A stretch of 64,000 bases of DNA from Candidatus Dojkabacteria bacterium (GCA_016932785.1 JAFGCJ010000004.1:9452-73451); one strand, 5' to 3'; numbered from the stretch's first letter, positions 1-7,442 are shown. Numbers and translations: made by a program. The notes: generated from the sequence alone by a model not told the origin.

Positions 1-297
1 GTTCATGGTGTATACAAGTGATAATCTTGAGAGGTAATGGAGCCTTGTTTTTTTAAGGATATTTCTTGTAGCCCAAGAGACAACTACCACAAGAATGGTT
101 ATAGTTACAGCTTGTCTGGCGCCCATGAAGTAGTAAGCAAAAGACAAGATCATCGGGCTGTATATGCCGAAAGTCTTTATTCCGGTTATGTATCTTGAAA
201 TTGTAGTTGTGGTGACGAATATAGGTACGAAACAAAGAATGAGCAATACTTCATTAGAAATACCAATATCGATTAACCATTGGGAAACGTTTGGCAT
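1..297 (-). CDS. 7TM domain protein of the transglutaminase-associated type (partial, runs off left edge)
   Basis: This is the first 99 residues of a membrane protein whose C-terminus lies outside the window. It reads from ATG at 297. A hydrophobic helix (about residues 17-31) is followed by the sequence SRYITGIKTFGIYSP (about 34-48), then further helices at about 49-60 and 64-76 and a basic stretch RNILKKTRLHYLSRLSL. A short helix, then a GLRTFGIYTP-like motif, then more helices is what I know from the family of seven-helix domains usually fused behind an inactive transglutaminase domain (Pfam 7TM_transglut_2). Here the frame before the ATG has a TAA about 18 codons upstream, so no transglutaminase domain is fused. 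The frame also holds a possible TTG start near 324. The function of the family is unknown to me beyond its membrane location. The assignment rests on the motif alone. Confidence 0.6.
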   Translation of the reverse strand, partial: MPNVSQWLIDIGISNEVLLILCFVPIFVTTTTISRYITGIKTFGIYSPMILSFAYYFMGARQAVTITILVVVVSWATRNILKKTRLHYLSRLSLVYTMN

Positions 298-419
298 TAT
301 TACTTGAGAATTCAATTTATCTGTCAGGAGAGGTACAGGTGTATTTTACTACATTGGGCGGTAATGATTAAGGGTTGGTTGTGAGTATTGTTGAAGAGGG
401 TGGGCGATCCTGTTAATAG

Positions 420-461
420 AACAATGCAGCAAAATGATTAAGTTCACATTGCTGCATTGTT
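420..461 (-). terminator. Perfect 13-bp hairpin downstream of rplL
   Basis: The arms AACAATGCAGCAA (420-432) and TTGCTGCATTGTT (449-461) pair perfectly around a 16-nt loop. It lies 25 nt after the rplL stop and would close the ribosomal protein operon. On the plus strand the hairpin is followed by a T-rich stretch, so it may act in both directions. The remaining 298-419 stretch shows no gene. Confidence 0.65.
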
Positions 462-486
462 TGTTTTCGATTACGAAATAGCTATG

Positions 487-996
487 TTACGCTAATTCGA
501 CGGTTGCTCCAGCTTCCTCGAGTTTTTTCTTAATTTCCTCTGCTTCTTCTTTAGCAACATCTTCTTTCACGTTTTGAGGAGTTCCCTCTACGAGGTCCTT
601 TGCCTCCTTAAGCCCAATCTCTGTTATTTCGCGAACTGCTTTTATAACATTGATCTTCTGGTCTCCTGCTGCTTTGAGAACGACGGTGAAAGCGGATTTC
701 TCCTCAGCTTCTTCACCAGCGGCAGCTGGTCCGGCTGCAACAGCTACAGGTGCAGCTGCACTAACACCGAACTTTTCCTCCATGACCTTAACGAGATCAG
801 CAAGTTCAAGAACGGTCATCTTTTCGACCATCTCCAGAACCTTTTTTGCATCAGCTGAAAGACTTGAGACATCAACTTCCTTTGTCTCTTCCTCGACTGG
901 CTTTTCTTCAGTCTTGGGTTCTTCTGCCTTTGCTTCTGGAGCTTTGGCCTCTTCTTTGGCTTCGGGGGCTTTCTTTTCTTTTTTCTCTTCTGCCAT
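487..996 (-). CDS. rplL: Large ribosomal subunit protein bL12 (L7/L12) with acidic/lysine N-terminal extension
   Basis: This is the stalk protein that recruits translation GTPases. Residues about 41-80 form the dimerisation domain (VDVSSLSADAKKVLEMVEKM onward), about 81-100 the Ala/Gly/Pro hinge, and 101-169 the C-terminal domain with the conserved KINVIKAVREITEIGLKEAK helix. The protein is 169 residues, against about 120-130 for the family. The excess is a 40-residue N-terminal tract of E, K, A and P repeats (EKKAPEAKEEAKAPEAK) ahead of the normal start region. The ATG at 996 is the only start that keeps the frame clear. A start inside the extension cannot be excluded, but no Met precedes the domain after residue 1. 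It is the last gene of the operon, 40 nt after rplJ. Confidence 0.96.
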   Translation of the reverse strand: MAEEKKEKKAPEAKEEAKAPEAKAEEPKTEEKPVEEETKEVDVSSLSADAKKVLEMVEKMTVLELADLVKVMEEKFGVSAAAPVAVAAGPAAAGEEAEEKSAFTVVLKAAGDQKINVIKAVREITEIGLKEAKDLVEGTPQNVKEDVAKEEAEEIKKKLEEAGATVELA

Positions 997-1036
997 TTTA
1001 GTTAAATATTTTGAAATTAATTTGCTCTAATATTTT

Positions 1037-1561
1037 CTATTCAGAGCGAGTTTTTTGAATCTCAGATAGTGTACTCACAAATTGTCTGGCGTTTCCTCTT
1101 GAAGTCGACATAAAACCGACCAGGGGAGCATTCATTGTCCCCACAAGTTTTGCCAGGAGTTCCTCTCTTGATGAAATATCTGCGAGCTGGTCTACTTTCT
1201 CAGCCTCAGCTATTTCGCCGAATAACACGCCAAACTTTGTTTTTAGTATCTCATATGCTTTTTGTAGTTTTTTCAGTGCTTTTGCCGGTCCGATAGGTTC
1301 TTCTTCACAGACGACTATTCCTGTGGCATCCTCAATTTCTTGGAGCTTGGTTGGCTGGTCTGTTTCCTGGGCGGCAATCTTAAATAGGGTATTCTTGACA
1401 ACGTGGAAAGTCGCGCCTGATTCCTTTAAATCTTTCTTAAGTTCGGTGATTTGAGTCATTCCAACTCTATCAGTATCTACGACGAAGTAGTTTCTCCCAT
1501 TGGAAAGCAGGTCTTTATACTGCTTTAGCATGGCGTTTTTTTGTTCCTTTGTTTTAGCCAT
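1037..1561 (-). CDS. rplJ: Large ribosomal subunit protein uL10
   Basis: L10 is the base of the ribosomal stalk and binds L12 dimers through its C-terminal helix. At 174 residues it has the usual length. It opens MAKTKEQKNAMLKQYKDLL and shows the typical core with NTLFKIAAQE, the acidic stretch around VVCEEEPIGPAKAL, and AKLVGTMNAPLVGFM before a C-terminal helix. It is preceded by an RNA leader of the L10 type (1596-1656), so L10 or the L10(L12) complex probably represses its own translation and that of rplL. Confidence 0.96.
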   Translation of the reverse strand: MAKTKEQKNAMLKQYKDLLSNGRNYFVVDTDRVGMTQITELKKDLKESGATFHVVKNTLFKIAAQETDQPTKLQEIEDATGIVVCEEEPIGPAKALKKLQKAYEILKTKFGVLFGEIAEAEKVDQLADISSREELLAKLVGTMNAPLVGFMSTSRGNARQFVSTLSEIQKTRSE

Positions 1562-1595
1562 AAGTGTATATATAAAGGTTATTGTTTTTTGAAAT

Positions 1596-1656
1596 TCGAT
1601 TAACCTCGGCCTTGAGTCATTTCTGACTCGGCTGTCTTCGGCTGATGAGAATAATA
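1596..1656 (-). promoter_or_regulatory. L10 leader RNA (ribosomal protein autoregulation)
   Basis: Read on the minus strand, the 5' leader of rplJ contains CATCAGCCGAAGACAGCCGA followed by a stem around GAGTCAGAAATGACTC and then AGGCCGAGGTTAAT. The elements GCCGAAGACAGC and GGCCGAGGTT in this order match what I know of the bacterial L10 leader family, which binds the L10(L12)4 complex. It ends about 35 nt before the rplJ ATG. It also means rplJ-rplL have a transcript or regulation unit of their own after the inserted 328-codon gene. Confidence 0.8.
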
Positions 1657-1686
1657 GGGGATTTAGAGTTGGATGTCAATTGTTGT

Positions 1687-2673
1687 TTATACGAGTTTTT
1701 GTCGAATTATGGGTAAGACTATTTCCATTAGATTTGCCCTGTCAGCTTCACTTATAGATAGGAGTGTTGCAAAGGTTTTTAGAGCTGCATTTCCTTGCCA
1801 GAGTAAGGAAATAGTCGATGTCTCTTGATAATGAGGATTGGTATTTGGTCGTCTTCTCAAGCCGGGTAGTAATGCTTGAGGAGTTGTTGGTCTGATTTTG
1901 GAGGCAAGCATCGAAGCTATTTGGATTGTCAGGATCTGTGTTCTCTCGGGTTCATGTAAGCTTCTAACCTGTTGTATAGGGCAGATGTGCTCTATTACTT
2001 TTGCTAACGACACTATGACTTGTGTTCGCGCCGCCTTAAAATCATAGTGTTTTGTGGAATTTACTTCGTGGTTTCCAAATCCATTGATTGTCGCAAGACA
2101 TGCTTGTACCAGTAGACCTAATCTTTGTGCAATATCCTCTTGGGCGTAAGCCAGTACGGTAAGTTCTGCTATTATCTGTGCCCGTTGGCAGTAATCTCGT
2201 TCCCAGTATTCTGGATATACCCAGTCTTCAGTTCCTCGGACTTTATTTACCGGAGAATTGATAAATCCGCCGCGTGTCCAGCCAAGATAATCGGTGTAGA
2301 ATCCTATCGCGGCAAGAATAGCGACTCCATCTTCTTCTGGTAGTTGTAAAATAGTATTCTTACCTTCAGAAATCCACCTAGCATTCACTAATTCTAGGTA
2401 CATAGTTCTTAAGTATGCAGAATATTCTTTAGGGTCTAAAGGAATGCCGGGATCTTCAGGTCTTGATCGAATACGAACTCCGTATATATCGAAAGTTGCC
2501 ACTCCTGTAGAAATATCATAGGTCCAGCATTCTCTATCTCTTCCAGATATATCCACTAGCTCTGTAACCGGGTCAATTTGTATCTGTGGTTTTCTAAGAC
2601 TTCCCGCGAGTAAATCAGGGTCGATGGGTGCTATGTATACAGTGTCTTTTGTTACCTGTACATCTGCAGACAT
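1687..2673 (-). CDS. Unrecognised 328-residue protein inserted in the rplKAJL operon
   Basis: I do not recognise this protein. It starts MSADVQVTKDTVYIAPIDPD and has no signal peptide or clear membrane span. It is rich in Ile, Leu and Thr, with a central helical stretch (about residues 165-205, RAQIIAELTVLAYAQEDIAQ) and a helical C-terminus that ends in a hydrophobic helix. It sits between rplA and rplJ, which are normally adjacent. A near-perfect 21-bp palindrome overlaps a TATAAT 58-78 nt upstream of its start, suggesting its own regulated promoter. The next gene, rplJ, has its own leader, so this gene could be a later insertion. The long intact frame and the start after a promoter argue that it is real. 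Confidence 0.75.
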   Translation of the reverse strand: MSADVQVTKDTVYIAPIDPDLLAGSLRKPQIQIDPVTELVDISGRDRECWTYDISTGVATFDIYGVRIRSRPEDPGIPLDPKEYSAYLRTMYLELVNARWISEGKNTILQLPEEDGVAILAAIGFYTDYLGWTRGGFINSPVNKVRGTEDWVYPEYWERDYCQRAQIIAELTVLAYAQEDIAQRLGLLVQACLATINGFGNHEVNSTKHYDFKAARTQVIVSLAKVIEHICPIQQVRSLHEPERTQILTIQIASMLASKIRPTTPQALLPGLRRRPNTNPHYQETSTISLLWQGNAALKTFATLLSISEADRANLMEIVLPIIRQKLV

Positions 2674-2730
2674 GGAAACAGAAGGTCAAAATTATTGAGG
2701 AATTCATCCTTAGGAGAACCCCTCTGAACT

Positions 2731-2751
2731 ATGGGGTATATTATATCCCAT
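2731..2751 (-). promoter_or_regulatory. Promoter -10 (TATAAT) inside a 21-bp palindrome, likely operator
   Basis: The arms ATGGGGTATA and TATATCCCAT flank one central base and differ from a perfect dyad at one position. On the minus strand the hexamer TATAAT (plus 2740-2745) sits at the centre, upstream of the 328-residue gene. A dyad over a -10 element is the usual layout of a repressor site. No strong -35 is visible (TTTCGA at 16 nt is weak). Confidence 0.5.
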
Positions 2752-2788
2752 ATATAGTAAATCGAAAAGATTTTATTGGGGGACGAAT

Positions 2789-3472
2789 CTAGTAGCAAGT
2801 CGTCATATCTACCTTAACACCTGTACCCATTGTTGGACTTAGGGTAACAGATTTTAGAAGACTCTCGGGGGTTTTGCCAATTGTATCTGTTACAGATTTT
2901 ATGACATATAGGATGTTTGCTTTTATTTTTTCGTCTTCTGTGTCAGTTTTTCCTACCGTAAGGTGTACAACACCTCCGTCATCGCATATGAACTTTGTTT
3001 TACCTTTCTTAAATTCCTCGATGCCTGCCTTCACATTCTCTACCAGGGTTCCGGTTTTAGGGTTAGGCATAAGCCCCTTTGGGCCCAGCTCTTTTCCAAG
3101 AACTGCAATTTGACCCATTACAGAGGGGACAGCAAGTACAACATCGAATTCCATCCATCCGTCTTGTATCTTCTTGATAAGGTCATCAAGACCGGCCTCT
3201 ATTGCACCGGCCTCCTTTGCTTCCTTTTCCTGATCTTTTTCGCAGAAAATGACGATTCGAGATTCTTCGGTTTTTACTGTATTAGGAAGTGAGAGTGATC
3301 CTTTTATTGATTTTGCCTCTTTGTCTTTTGGAAGGAACATTGCAATGTGAAGATCGATACTTCCAGTAAAGGAGGAGTAGGAAGTATCCTTTGCTTTCTT
3401 TATGGCTTCATCAAGTGGATAGAGCTTGTTTTCAAAGCCTTCAGCCATTTTTTTATATTTTTTTCCTCTCAT
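2789..3472 (-). CDS. rplA: Large ribosomal subunit protein uL1
   Basis: L1 forms the mobile stalk at the tRNA exit side and in many bacteria represses its own operon. The 227 residues have family length. They open MRGKKYKKMAEGFENKLYPL, and the conserved GKELGPKGLMPNPKTGTL block lies around residues 128-147. The usual C-terminal SVTLSPTMGTGVKVDM follows. It lies after rplK with a 74-nt gap that holds a 9-bp hairpin. L1 is absent from some CPR lineages, so its presence narrows the placement a little. Confidence 0.97.
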   Translation of the reverse strand: MRGKKYKKMAEGFENKLYPLDEAIKKAKDTSYSSFTGSIDLHIAMFLPKDKEAKSIKGSLSLPNTVKTEESRIVIFCEKDQEKEAKEAGAIEAGLDDLIKKIQDGWMEFDVVLAVPSVMGQIAVLGKELGPKGLMPNPKTGTLVENVKAGIEEFKKGKTKFICDDGGVVHLTVGKTDTEDEKIKANILYVIKSVTDTIGKTPESLLKSVTLSPTMGTGVKVDMTTCY

Positions 3473-3510
3473 TTGATCTTAAAATATTTAACTAATTCGT
3501 ACCCTATAGA

Positions 3511-3536
3511 ATCTTGTAGAAAAAATACTACAAGAT
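3511..3536 (-). repeat. 9-bp hairpin between rplK and rplA
   Basis: ATCTTGTAG (3511-3519) and CTACAAGAT (3528-3536) pair perfectly around an 8-nt A/T loop. It could be an RNA processing site, a partial attenuator, or an L1 target in the rplK-rplA junction. Which of these it is cannot be told from the sequence. Confidence 0.45.
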
Positions 3537-3546
3537 GTCGAGCGTT

Positions 3547-3969
3547 TTAATCGTATTCAATTCCCATTTGTTTTGCTGTTCCCTTAATGATTTCCTTTGC
3601 TTTTTCAATATCTGTTGTGTTGAGGTCAGGCATCTTAATCTCAGCAATTTTGGTTAGTTGCTCGTCTGATAGTTTGCCAACCTTGTCGAGGTTCGGACGA
3701 TCTGAACCTTTCTTAATCTTAAGTTCTCTTCTTATGAGTTCTCCTACAGGTGGAGTTCTAGTTATAAACTCAAAACTTCTGTCCTCGTATATCGTTAAAA
3801 GAACAGGAGTTACAACACCTTGTCCTTCTTTTGTTTTATCGTTGAACTGATCACAAAATGCTTTTACATCGATACCAAGCGGACTCAATGTAGGTCCAAT
3901 AGGAGGAGCGGGACTTGCTTGTCCTGCCGGTATCTGGAGCTTAACTTTTCTCATAATTTCTTTTGCCAT
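3547..3969 (-). CDS. rplK: Large ribosomal subunit protein uL11
   Basis: L11 binds the GTPase-associated centre of 23S rRNA. The 140 residues match the family: KVKLQIPAGQASPAPPIGPT near the N-terminus (proline-rich motif), the linker around TRTPPVGELI, and the rRNA-binding C-terminal domain ending KGTAKQMGIEYD. It follows nusG by 16 nt in the standard secE-nusG-rplK-rplA order. Confidence 0.97.
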   Translation of the reverse strand: MAKEIMRKVKLQIPAGQASPAPPIGPTLSPLGIDVKAFCDQFNDKTKEGQGVVTPVLLTIYEDRSFEFITRTPPVGELIRRELKIKKGSDRPNLDKVGKLSDEQLTKIAEIKMPDLNTTDIEKAKEIIKGTAKQMGIEYD

Positions 3970-3985
3970 TGCTTATCGTTTTTAA

Positions 3986-4648
3986 TTAAAGTTTTTTCAC
4001 TTGACTGAATTCGAGTTCGACCGGTGTTTCTCTTCCAAATATTGAGATGAGAACCTTTACCTTGCCTTTTGTTTCGTCGATTTCGCTTACACTGCCGACG
4101 AAATCCGCAAATGCACCTTCAGTAATTCTTACTGCATCCCCAGGACTAAATGAGGCCTGGAAGGCTGGTTGTTCGATTTCCATAAATTTCATTATGGCTT
4201 TAACCTCTTCATCAGGAAGTGGGCGAGGGTATTTATCTATTCTGATGAATCCTGTAACACCTTCTGTGTTGGTTATAATCTCCCACGTCTTCTGGTCGAG
4301 AACCATTCTTATCAAAACATATCCAGGGAAAATCTTCTCTTCTTTAACCTTTTGCTTTCCTTCTTTTACAATGATTTTCTTCTGGACCGGAACAAGAACC
4401 TCAGGGATGATTTCCTGGAGTTCTGTTGCCTCGACTCTGAGCTTGATTGCATCAGCAACTTTTTGCTCATGTCCAGACTGGGTGCTGATAACGTACCATT
4501 GAGGTGCATCCTTTTTTCTTTTAGTAGATTTTTCCTCTATTTGGGTTGTTACTTTTTCTTCTTTTGGCTCTTCAGTCTCTTTGCCAATCTTTGGCTCCTG
4601 AATTTTTGTCGCAGTCTTCTTTGGTGCTTTTGTTTTTTTTGTTGCCAT
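3986..4648 (-). CDS. nusG: Transcription termination/antitermination factor NusG with basic N-terminal extension
   Basis: NusG binds RNA polymerase and couples it to Rho or the ribosome. The NGN domain begins at about residue 51 (QWYVISTQSGHEQKVADAI), with the VLIRMVLDQKTWEIITNTEG core. The KOW domain follows (FSPGDAVRITEGAFADFVGSV). The first 45-50 residues are a K/E/T-rich low-complexity extension that is not part of the usual roughly 180-residue protein. I chose the ATG at 4648; a TTG directly upstream at 4651 is also in frame. It lies 3 nt after secE. Confidence 0.95.
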   Translation of the reverse strand: MATKKTKAPKKTATKIQEPKIGKETEEPKEEKVTTQIEEKSTKRKKDAPQWYVISTQSGHEQKVADAIKLRVEATELQEIIPEVLVPVQKKIIVKEGKQKVKEEKIFPGYVLIRMVLDQKTWEIITNTEGVTGFIRIDKYPRPLPDEEVKAIMKFMEIEQPAFQASFSPGDAVRITEGAFADFVGSVSEIDETKGKVKVLISIFGRETPVELEFSQVKKL

Positions 4649-4651
4649 CAA

Positions 4652-4840
4652 TTATTTAATAACAAATATATCCCGGAGCATATAAAAAAATGCGTCCAGT
4701 CCAATTATCATCGCCGTAATTATAGCAGAAACGATAATTACAAAAACAGTGAGGTTAATGGTGGTTCTTAAAGAAGGCCACTTAACCTGTTTATATTCTG
4801 ATAGTAATTTTTTTATAGATTTTGTAAAGTTGTTTAACAT
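4652..4840 (-). CDS. secE: Preprotein translocase subunit SecE
   Basis: This is the small essential subunit that clamps SecY. The 62 residues start MLNNFTKSIKKLLSEYKQVK, with the conserved amphipathic WPSLRTTINLT segment and one membrane helix (about 30-50, TVFVIIVSAIITAMIIGL). A longer frame runs upstream into tRNA-Trp, so the start must be the Met at 4840, after the tRNA. The rpmG-tRNA-Trp-secE-nusG layout is the common bacterial one. Confidence 0.95.
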   Translation of the reverse strand: MLNNFTKSIKKLLSEYKQVKWPSLRTTINLTVFVIIVSAIITAMIIGLDAFFYMLRDIFVIK

Positions 4841-4901
4841 TTCTGGTGCGTTATTAGTTCTAGGTCTCTGGCCTTTGATTTCGTTTCTGTCGTTTGACAG
4901 T

Positions 4902-4977
4902 TGGCAGGCCCACTCCGACTCGAACGGAGAAATACGGTTTTGGAGACCGTTGTTTTGCCAATTGAAACTATGGGCCC
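4902..4977 (-). tRNA. tRNA-Trp (anticodon CCA)
   Basis: The acceptor arm GGGCCCA pairs with TGGGCCT, discriminator G, and the CCA end is encoded (complement TGG at 4902-4904). The anticodon stem ACGGT/ACCGT frames the loop with CCA, and the T arm carries TTCGAGT. Anticodon CCA reads UGG only, consistent with UGA being a stop in this genome. It is embedded between rpmG and secE. Confidence 0.95.
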
Positions 4978-5041
4978 TCCTTAGCAAAAAAGCGGGGCTT
5001 GATAAGGCCGTATAGTACTTTCGGGCAGCTATTTTAATGTG

Positions 5042-5209
5042 CTACTTGAGCTTTGTCTCTTTGTGCTGCGTGTGTTTCTTGCACTTTGGACAGTATTTTT
5101 GAGCCTCAAGTTTCTCCTGTAGTTGCTTGTTTTTGTATGTTGTGTAGTTTTTCTCTCCGCATTCTTCGCACTTTAGTGCTACGATGACGCGATTTTCCTT
5201 TTTAGCCAT
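5042..5209 (-). CDS. rpmG: Large ribosomal subunit protein bL33
   Basis: This is a 55-residue protein, MAKKENRVIVALKCEECGEK onward, with two zinc-ligand pairs CEEC and CPKC, so it is the zinc-binding form of L33. It ends HTQHKETKLK. It is the first gene of the operon and stands 46 nt downstream of an excellent promoter. Confidence 0.93.
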   Translation of the reverse strand: MAKKENRVIVALKCEECGEKNYTTYKNKQLQEKLEAQKYCPKCKKHTQHKETKLK

Positions 5210-5254
5210 TTCTTAGGATAGTCTTAAAATAATACATGTATCGCTGACTGGTGA

Positions 5255-5283
5255 ATTATATTGGGTTTAATGTAAGGGGTCAA
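5255..5283 (-). promoter_or_regulatory. Promoter of the rpmG-secE-nusG-rpl operon
   Basis: Read on the minus strand, TTGACC (plus 5278-5283) is followed 17 nt later by TATAAT (plus 5255-5260), a near-consensus sigma-70-type promoter. The divergent ABC permease gene begins 17 nt beyond the -35. Confidence 0.8.
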
Positions 5284-5299
5284 CTTGTTTGGAGATAAC

Positions 5300-6127
5300 A
5301 TGAACACTAGTTTTGATGGTAGAATTTGTGTAATGAGGAAATACCTTCTTTTTTTTAAGCTGAGTATACAGGAATACTTTGAATATCGTGTAAATATGCT
5401 GGTTATTGTTCTAAGTGGCTTTGTTCCTTTTTTTGCAACACTTTTTCTATGGAGAGCCATATATGATGCTGGAGGATCTGTTGGGAATTACACCCTTGCC
5501 GACCTTGCTGTTTATACTGTTCTTTCAGTATCGCTTAGATTGATTACTTCAATGGAGGCTCATTTCTCTGTGGCCGATGATGTGAGAAAGGGTAATTTGA
5601 GTAATTACCTAATTAAACCTATGAATTATTTCTGGGCGAGATTCTTCAGAAGATTGGGGTTGATACCCATCAGAATAATCGGGTCCCTAGTTCTGGGGGC
5701 ACTCTTCTTGTTAGTTCTTGGAGAGGAAATCAGCATAAATTTGAGAGTGGATGGTGTTATTTTCTTTTTGCTTTTTTCTTTATTGTCGGTCTTCTTGAAT
5801 TATGCTTTGAGTTTTCTGTATGGTTGTATTGCCTTTTGGTTAAAGGAGATTCTTGGTGTTTATGTTTCAATCTGGTTTACAGTTAAGTTTCTAAGTGGGA
5901 CTTTTTTCCCTCTGGATTTACTTGGTGGTCTGTTCAAAAATATTGTTTTGGCACTTCCTTTTCAGCTAGGTGTGTATGTTCCGATTATTGCTTTGCTTGG
6001 AAAGTATGAAATGGTTGATTATTTAAAACTTTCAGGTCTGTATGTTTTTTGGACTTTTGTTGTTTTTTTGTTAGTAGGTTTTGTTTGGAAGAAGGCGCAA
6101 AATCATTACGAGTCGGTAGGTATTTAA
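5300..6127 (+). CDS. ABC-2 type permease (COG4587-like), first of a pair
   Basis: The predicted membrane subunit has six hydrophobic segments over 275 residues, typical of the uncharacterised ABC-2 permeases encoded in pairs. The motif region SMEAHFSVADDVRKGNLSNY followed by LIKPMNYFWARFFRRLG is characteristic: these permeases share a GDIDNYLLKPL-like sequence before the third helix. The ATG at 5300 has GGAG five nt upstream. A TTG at 5285 is in frame but not needed. The partner permease follows directly. The matching ATPase is 44 kb away (50612-51595). The substrate is unknown. Confidence 0.85.
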   Translation: MNTSFDGRICVMRKYLLFFKLSIQEYFEYRVNMLVIVLSGFVPFFATLFLWRAIYDAGGSVGNYTLADLAVYTVLSVSLRLITSMEAHFSVADDVRKGNLSNYLIKPMNYFWARFFRRLGLIPIRIIGSLVLGALFLLVLGEEISINLRVDGVIFFLLFSLLSVFLNYALSFLYGCIAFWLKEILGVYVSIWFTVKFLSGTFFPLDLLGGLFKNIVLALPFQLGVYVPIIALLGKYEMVDYLKLSGLYVFWTFVVFLLVGFVWKKAQNHYESVGI

Positions 6128-6128
6128 T

Positions 6129-6944
6129 TTGAAGTTTGGAGTCATGATAGATACCGTGGGCAAGGTTTTTAGAATAACCAAGGTATTCTTGGGCTATTCT
6201 CTTCAGAAGGCGATGGCATATAGAGTGAATTTTTTCTTTTTATATCTAGCCGTTCTTGTCCAATCGGTAGGGGAAGTGATATTGCTGAATGTTGTGTTAA
6301 ATCAGATAGACAGTGTTATGGGGTGGGGTGTCTACGAGATACTTATCGTAATGGGATTTGCAAAAATCATTGAGGGTATTGCATGGATGGTGTATAGAGG
6401 AGGACTTATGGATTTTAGTGAAAACATAAGGACGGGGGATATAGACAACATTCTATTAAAGCCCTTAGATCTCCAGTTTTTAATATCTATTGAGAATTTT
6501 GCGTTTGAAGAAACATCGGGTGTAATTGCTGGTATTGTTTTTGTTGTTGTTGGTGTTGTTGGATCTGAAACGGTTCTTTCCGTTGAAAATGTTTTAGGGG
6601 CTATTTTAGCTCTGTCTGTGGGCATGGTTTTTCATTATGTTTTTCGGTTGGTATATTCAACTGTTGCCATATTTACAACTGCCCTTGAGAGGGCAACAGT
6701 TTTGGACGTAAAGTTTTTTGAGCTTGGTAGGTATCCTGTTCAGATCTTCCCAAGAATTGTTTCTAAATTTCTAACATATGTAATTCCAATTGCTTTTGTT
6801 GGCACTATTCCGGCCGAGATGATTGTTTGGGGTCTAGATTTGAAGATGGTTATTACCGGTTTGGTAATTGAGATTGTATTGCTGGTTGGTGCTAGGAGTT
6901 TTCTGAAGTGGGCATTAAGAAAATATGAGGGAGTGGGGAAATGA
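6129..6944 (+). CDS. ABC-2 type permease (COG3694-like), second of a pair
   Basis: This permease has about six membrane segments. MDFSENIRTGDIDNILLKPL (about residues 93-112) is the hallmark GDID..LLKPL motif of the family. It begins 1 nt after its partner. Two starts are possible: TTG at 6129, or ATG at 6144 with GGAG only 2 nt before it. It ends in TGA (6942-6944), 6 nt before the convergent tRNA-Thr. Reading through that TGA would run straight across the tRNA, which supports TGA as a true stop in this organism. Confidence 0.85.
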   Translation: MKFGVMIDTVGKVFRITKVFLGYSLQKAMAYRVNFFFLYLAVLVQSVGEVILLNVVLNQIDSVMGWGVYEILIVMGFAKIIEGIAWMVYRGGLMDFSENIRTGDIDNILLKPLDLQFLISIENFAFEETSGVIAGIVFVVVGVVGSETVLSVENVLGAILALSVGMVFHYVFRLVYSTVAIFTTALERATVLDVKFFELGRYPVQIFPRIVSKFLTYVIPIAFVGTIPAEMIVWGLDLKMVITGLVIEIVLLVGARSFLKWALRKYEGVGK

Positions 6945-6950
6945 TCTATA

Positions 6951-7027
6951 TGGAGCTGGATCTGGGGATCGAACCCAGGACCTCATTCTTACCATGAATG
7001 CGCTCTAGCCAACTGAGCTAATCCAGC
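6951..7027 (-). tRNA. tRNA-Thr (anticodon GGT)
   Basis: The acceptor GCTGGAT pairs with ATCCAGC, discriminator U, CCA encoded at plus 6951-6953. The anticodon stem CATTC/GAATG encloses a loop with GGT, and the T arm carries GTTCGAT. It is last in the tRNA-Thr(TGT), repeat array, tRNA-Tyr, tRNA-Thr(GGT) series. Confidence 0.95.
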
Positions 7028-7065
7028 GTTTTTTTATTATATTTCATTTTTGTTTATTGGACTAC

Positions 7066-7151
7066 TGGTGCAGGGGGTGGGATTTGAACCCACGAAGTCT
7101 TGCGACGCTGGATTTACAGTCCAGTCCATTTGGCCGCTCTGGCACCCCTGC
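7066..7151 (-). tRNA. tRNA-Tyr (anticodon GTA)
   Basis: This is an 86-nt class II tRNA with a long variable arm (about CGTCGCAAGACTTCGT), acceptor GCAGGGG/CCCCTGC, discriminator A and encoded CCA. The anticodon loop in CTGGACTGTAAATCCAG holds GTA. Its 5' end lies 4 nt from the hairpin array. Confidence 0.95.
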
Positions 7152-7154
7152 TTT

Positions 7155-7442
7155 ATTTTGTACTTTATTGTGACTTCGACGATGGGCATATCCCCAAGTC
7201 TCGTCACAATAAAGTACAAAATTATTGTATCGGTATTATCTTCGACAATGAGCGTATCCTCAAGTCTCGATAATGAAATGTAATAAATTTTAGGTTTCTG
7301 TTATGGGCATATCCCTAAGTCTCCTCACAATAAAGTACAAAATTATTGTATCGGTATTATCTTCGACGATGGGCGTATCCCCAAATCTCGGCGAAATCGG
7401 TATTATCTTCGACGATGGGCGTATCCCCAAATCTCGGCGAAA
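7155..7442 (-). repeat. Array of five 28-nt hairpin elements between tRNA genes
   Basis: Five copies of a 28-nt element, plus-strand consensus TTCGACGATGGGC followed by RTATCCCCAARTCTC, start at 7175, 7241, 7296, 7362 and 7408. In copy 1 the element is the loop of a perfect 20-bp stem (arms 7155-7174 and 7203-7222). In copy 2 it is enclosed by ATTATC/GATAAT. Copies 4 and 5 are an exact 46-bp tandem duplication (7351-7396, 7397-7442). A 43-nt flank is shared between 7204-7246 and 7325-7367. The inner GGG/CCC pairing changes to GAG/CTC in copy 2, a compensatory change that points to structure. No family match is known to me. The 7443-7515 stretch beyond it has only a short AAATTTGC/GCAAAATTT dyad. 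Confidence 0.8.

Noticed and set aside
7155..7442. CRISPR array
   Set aside because: Repeats are hairpin loops with irregular spacing, repeated flanks instead of unique spacers, and no cas genes.
7155..7442. Integron attC array
   Set aside because: No RYYYAAC/GTTRRRY core sites, no cassette genes and no integrase.
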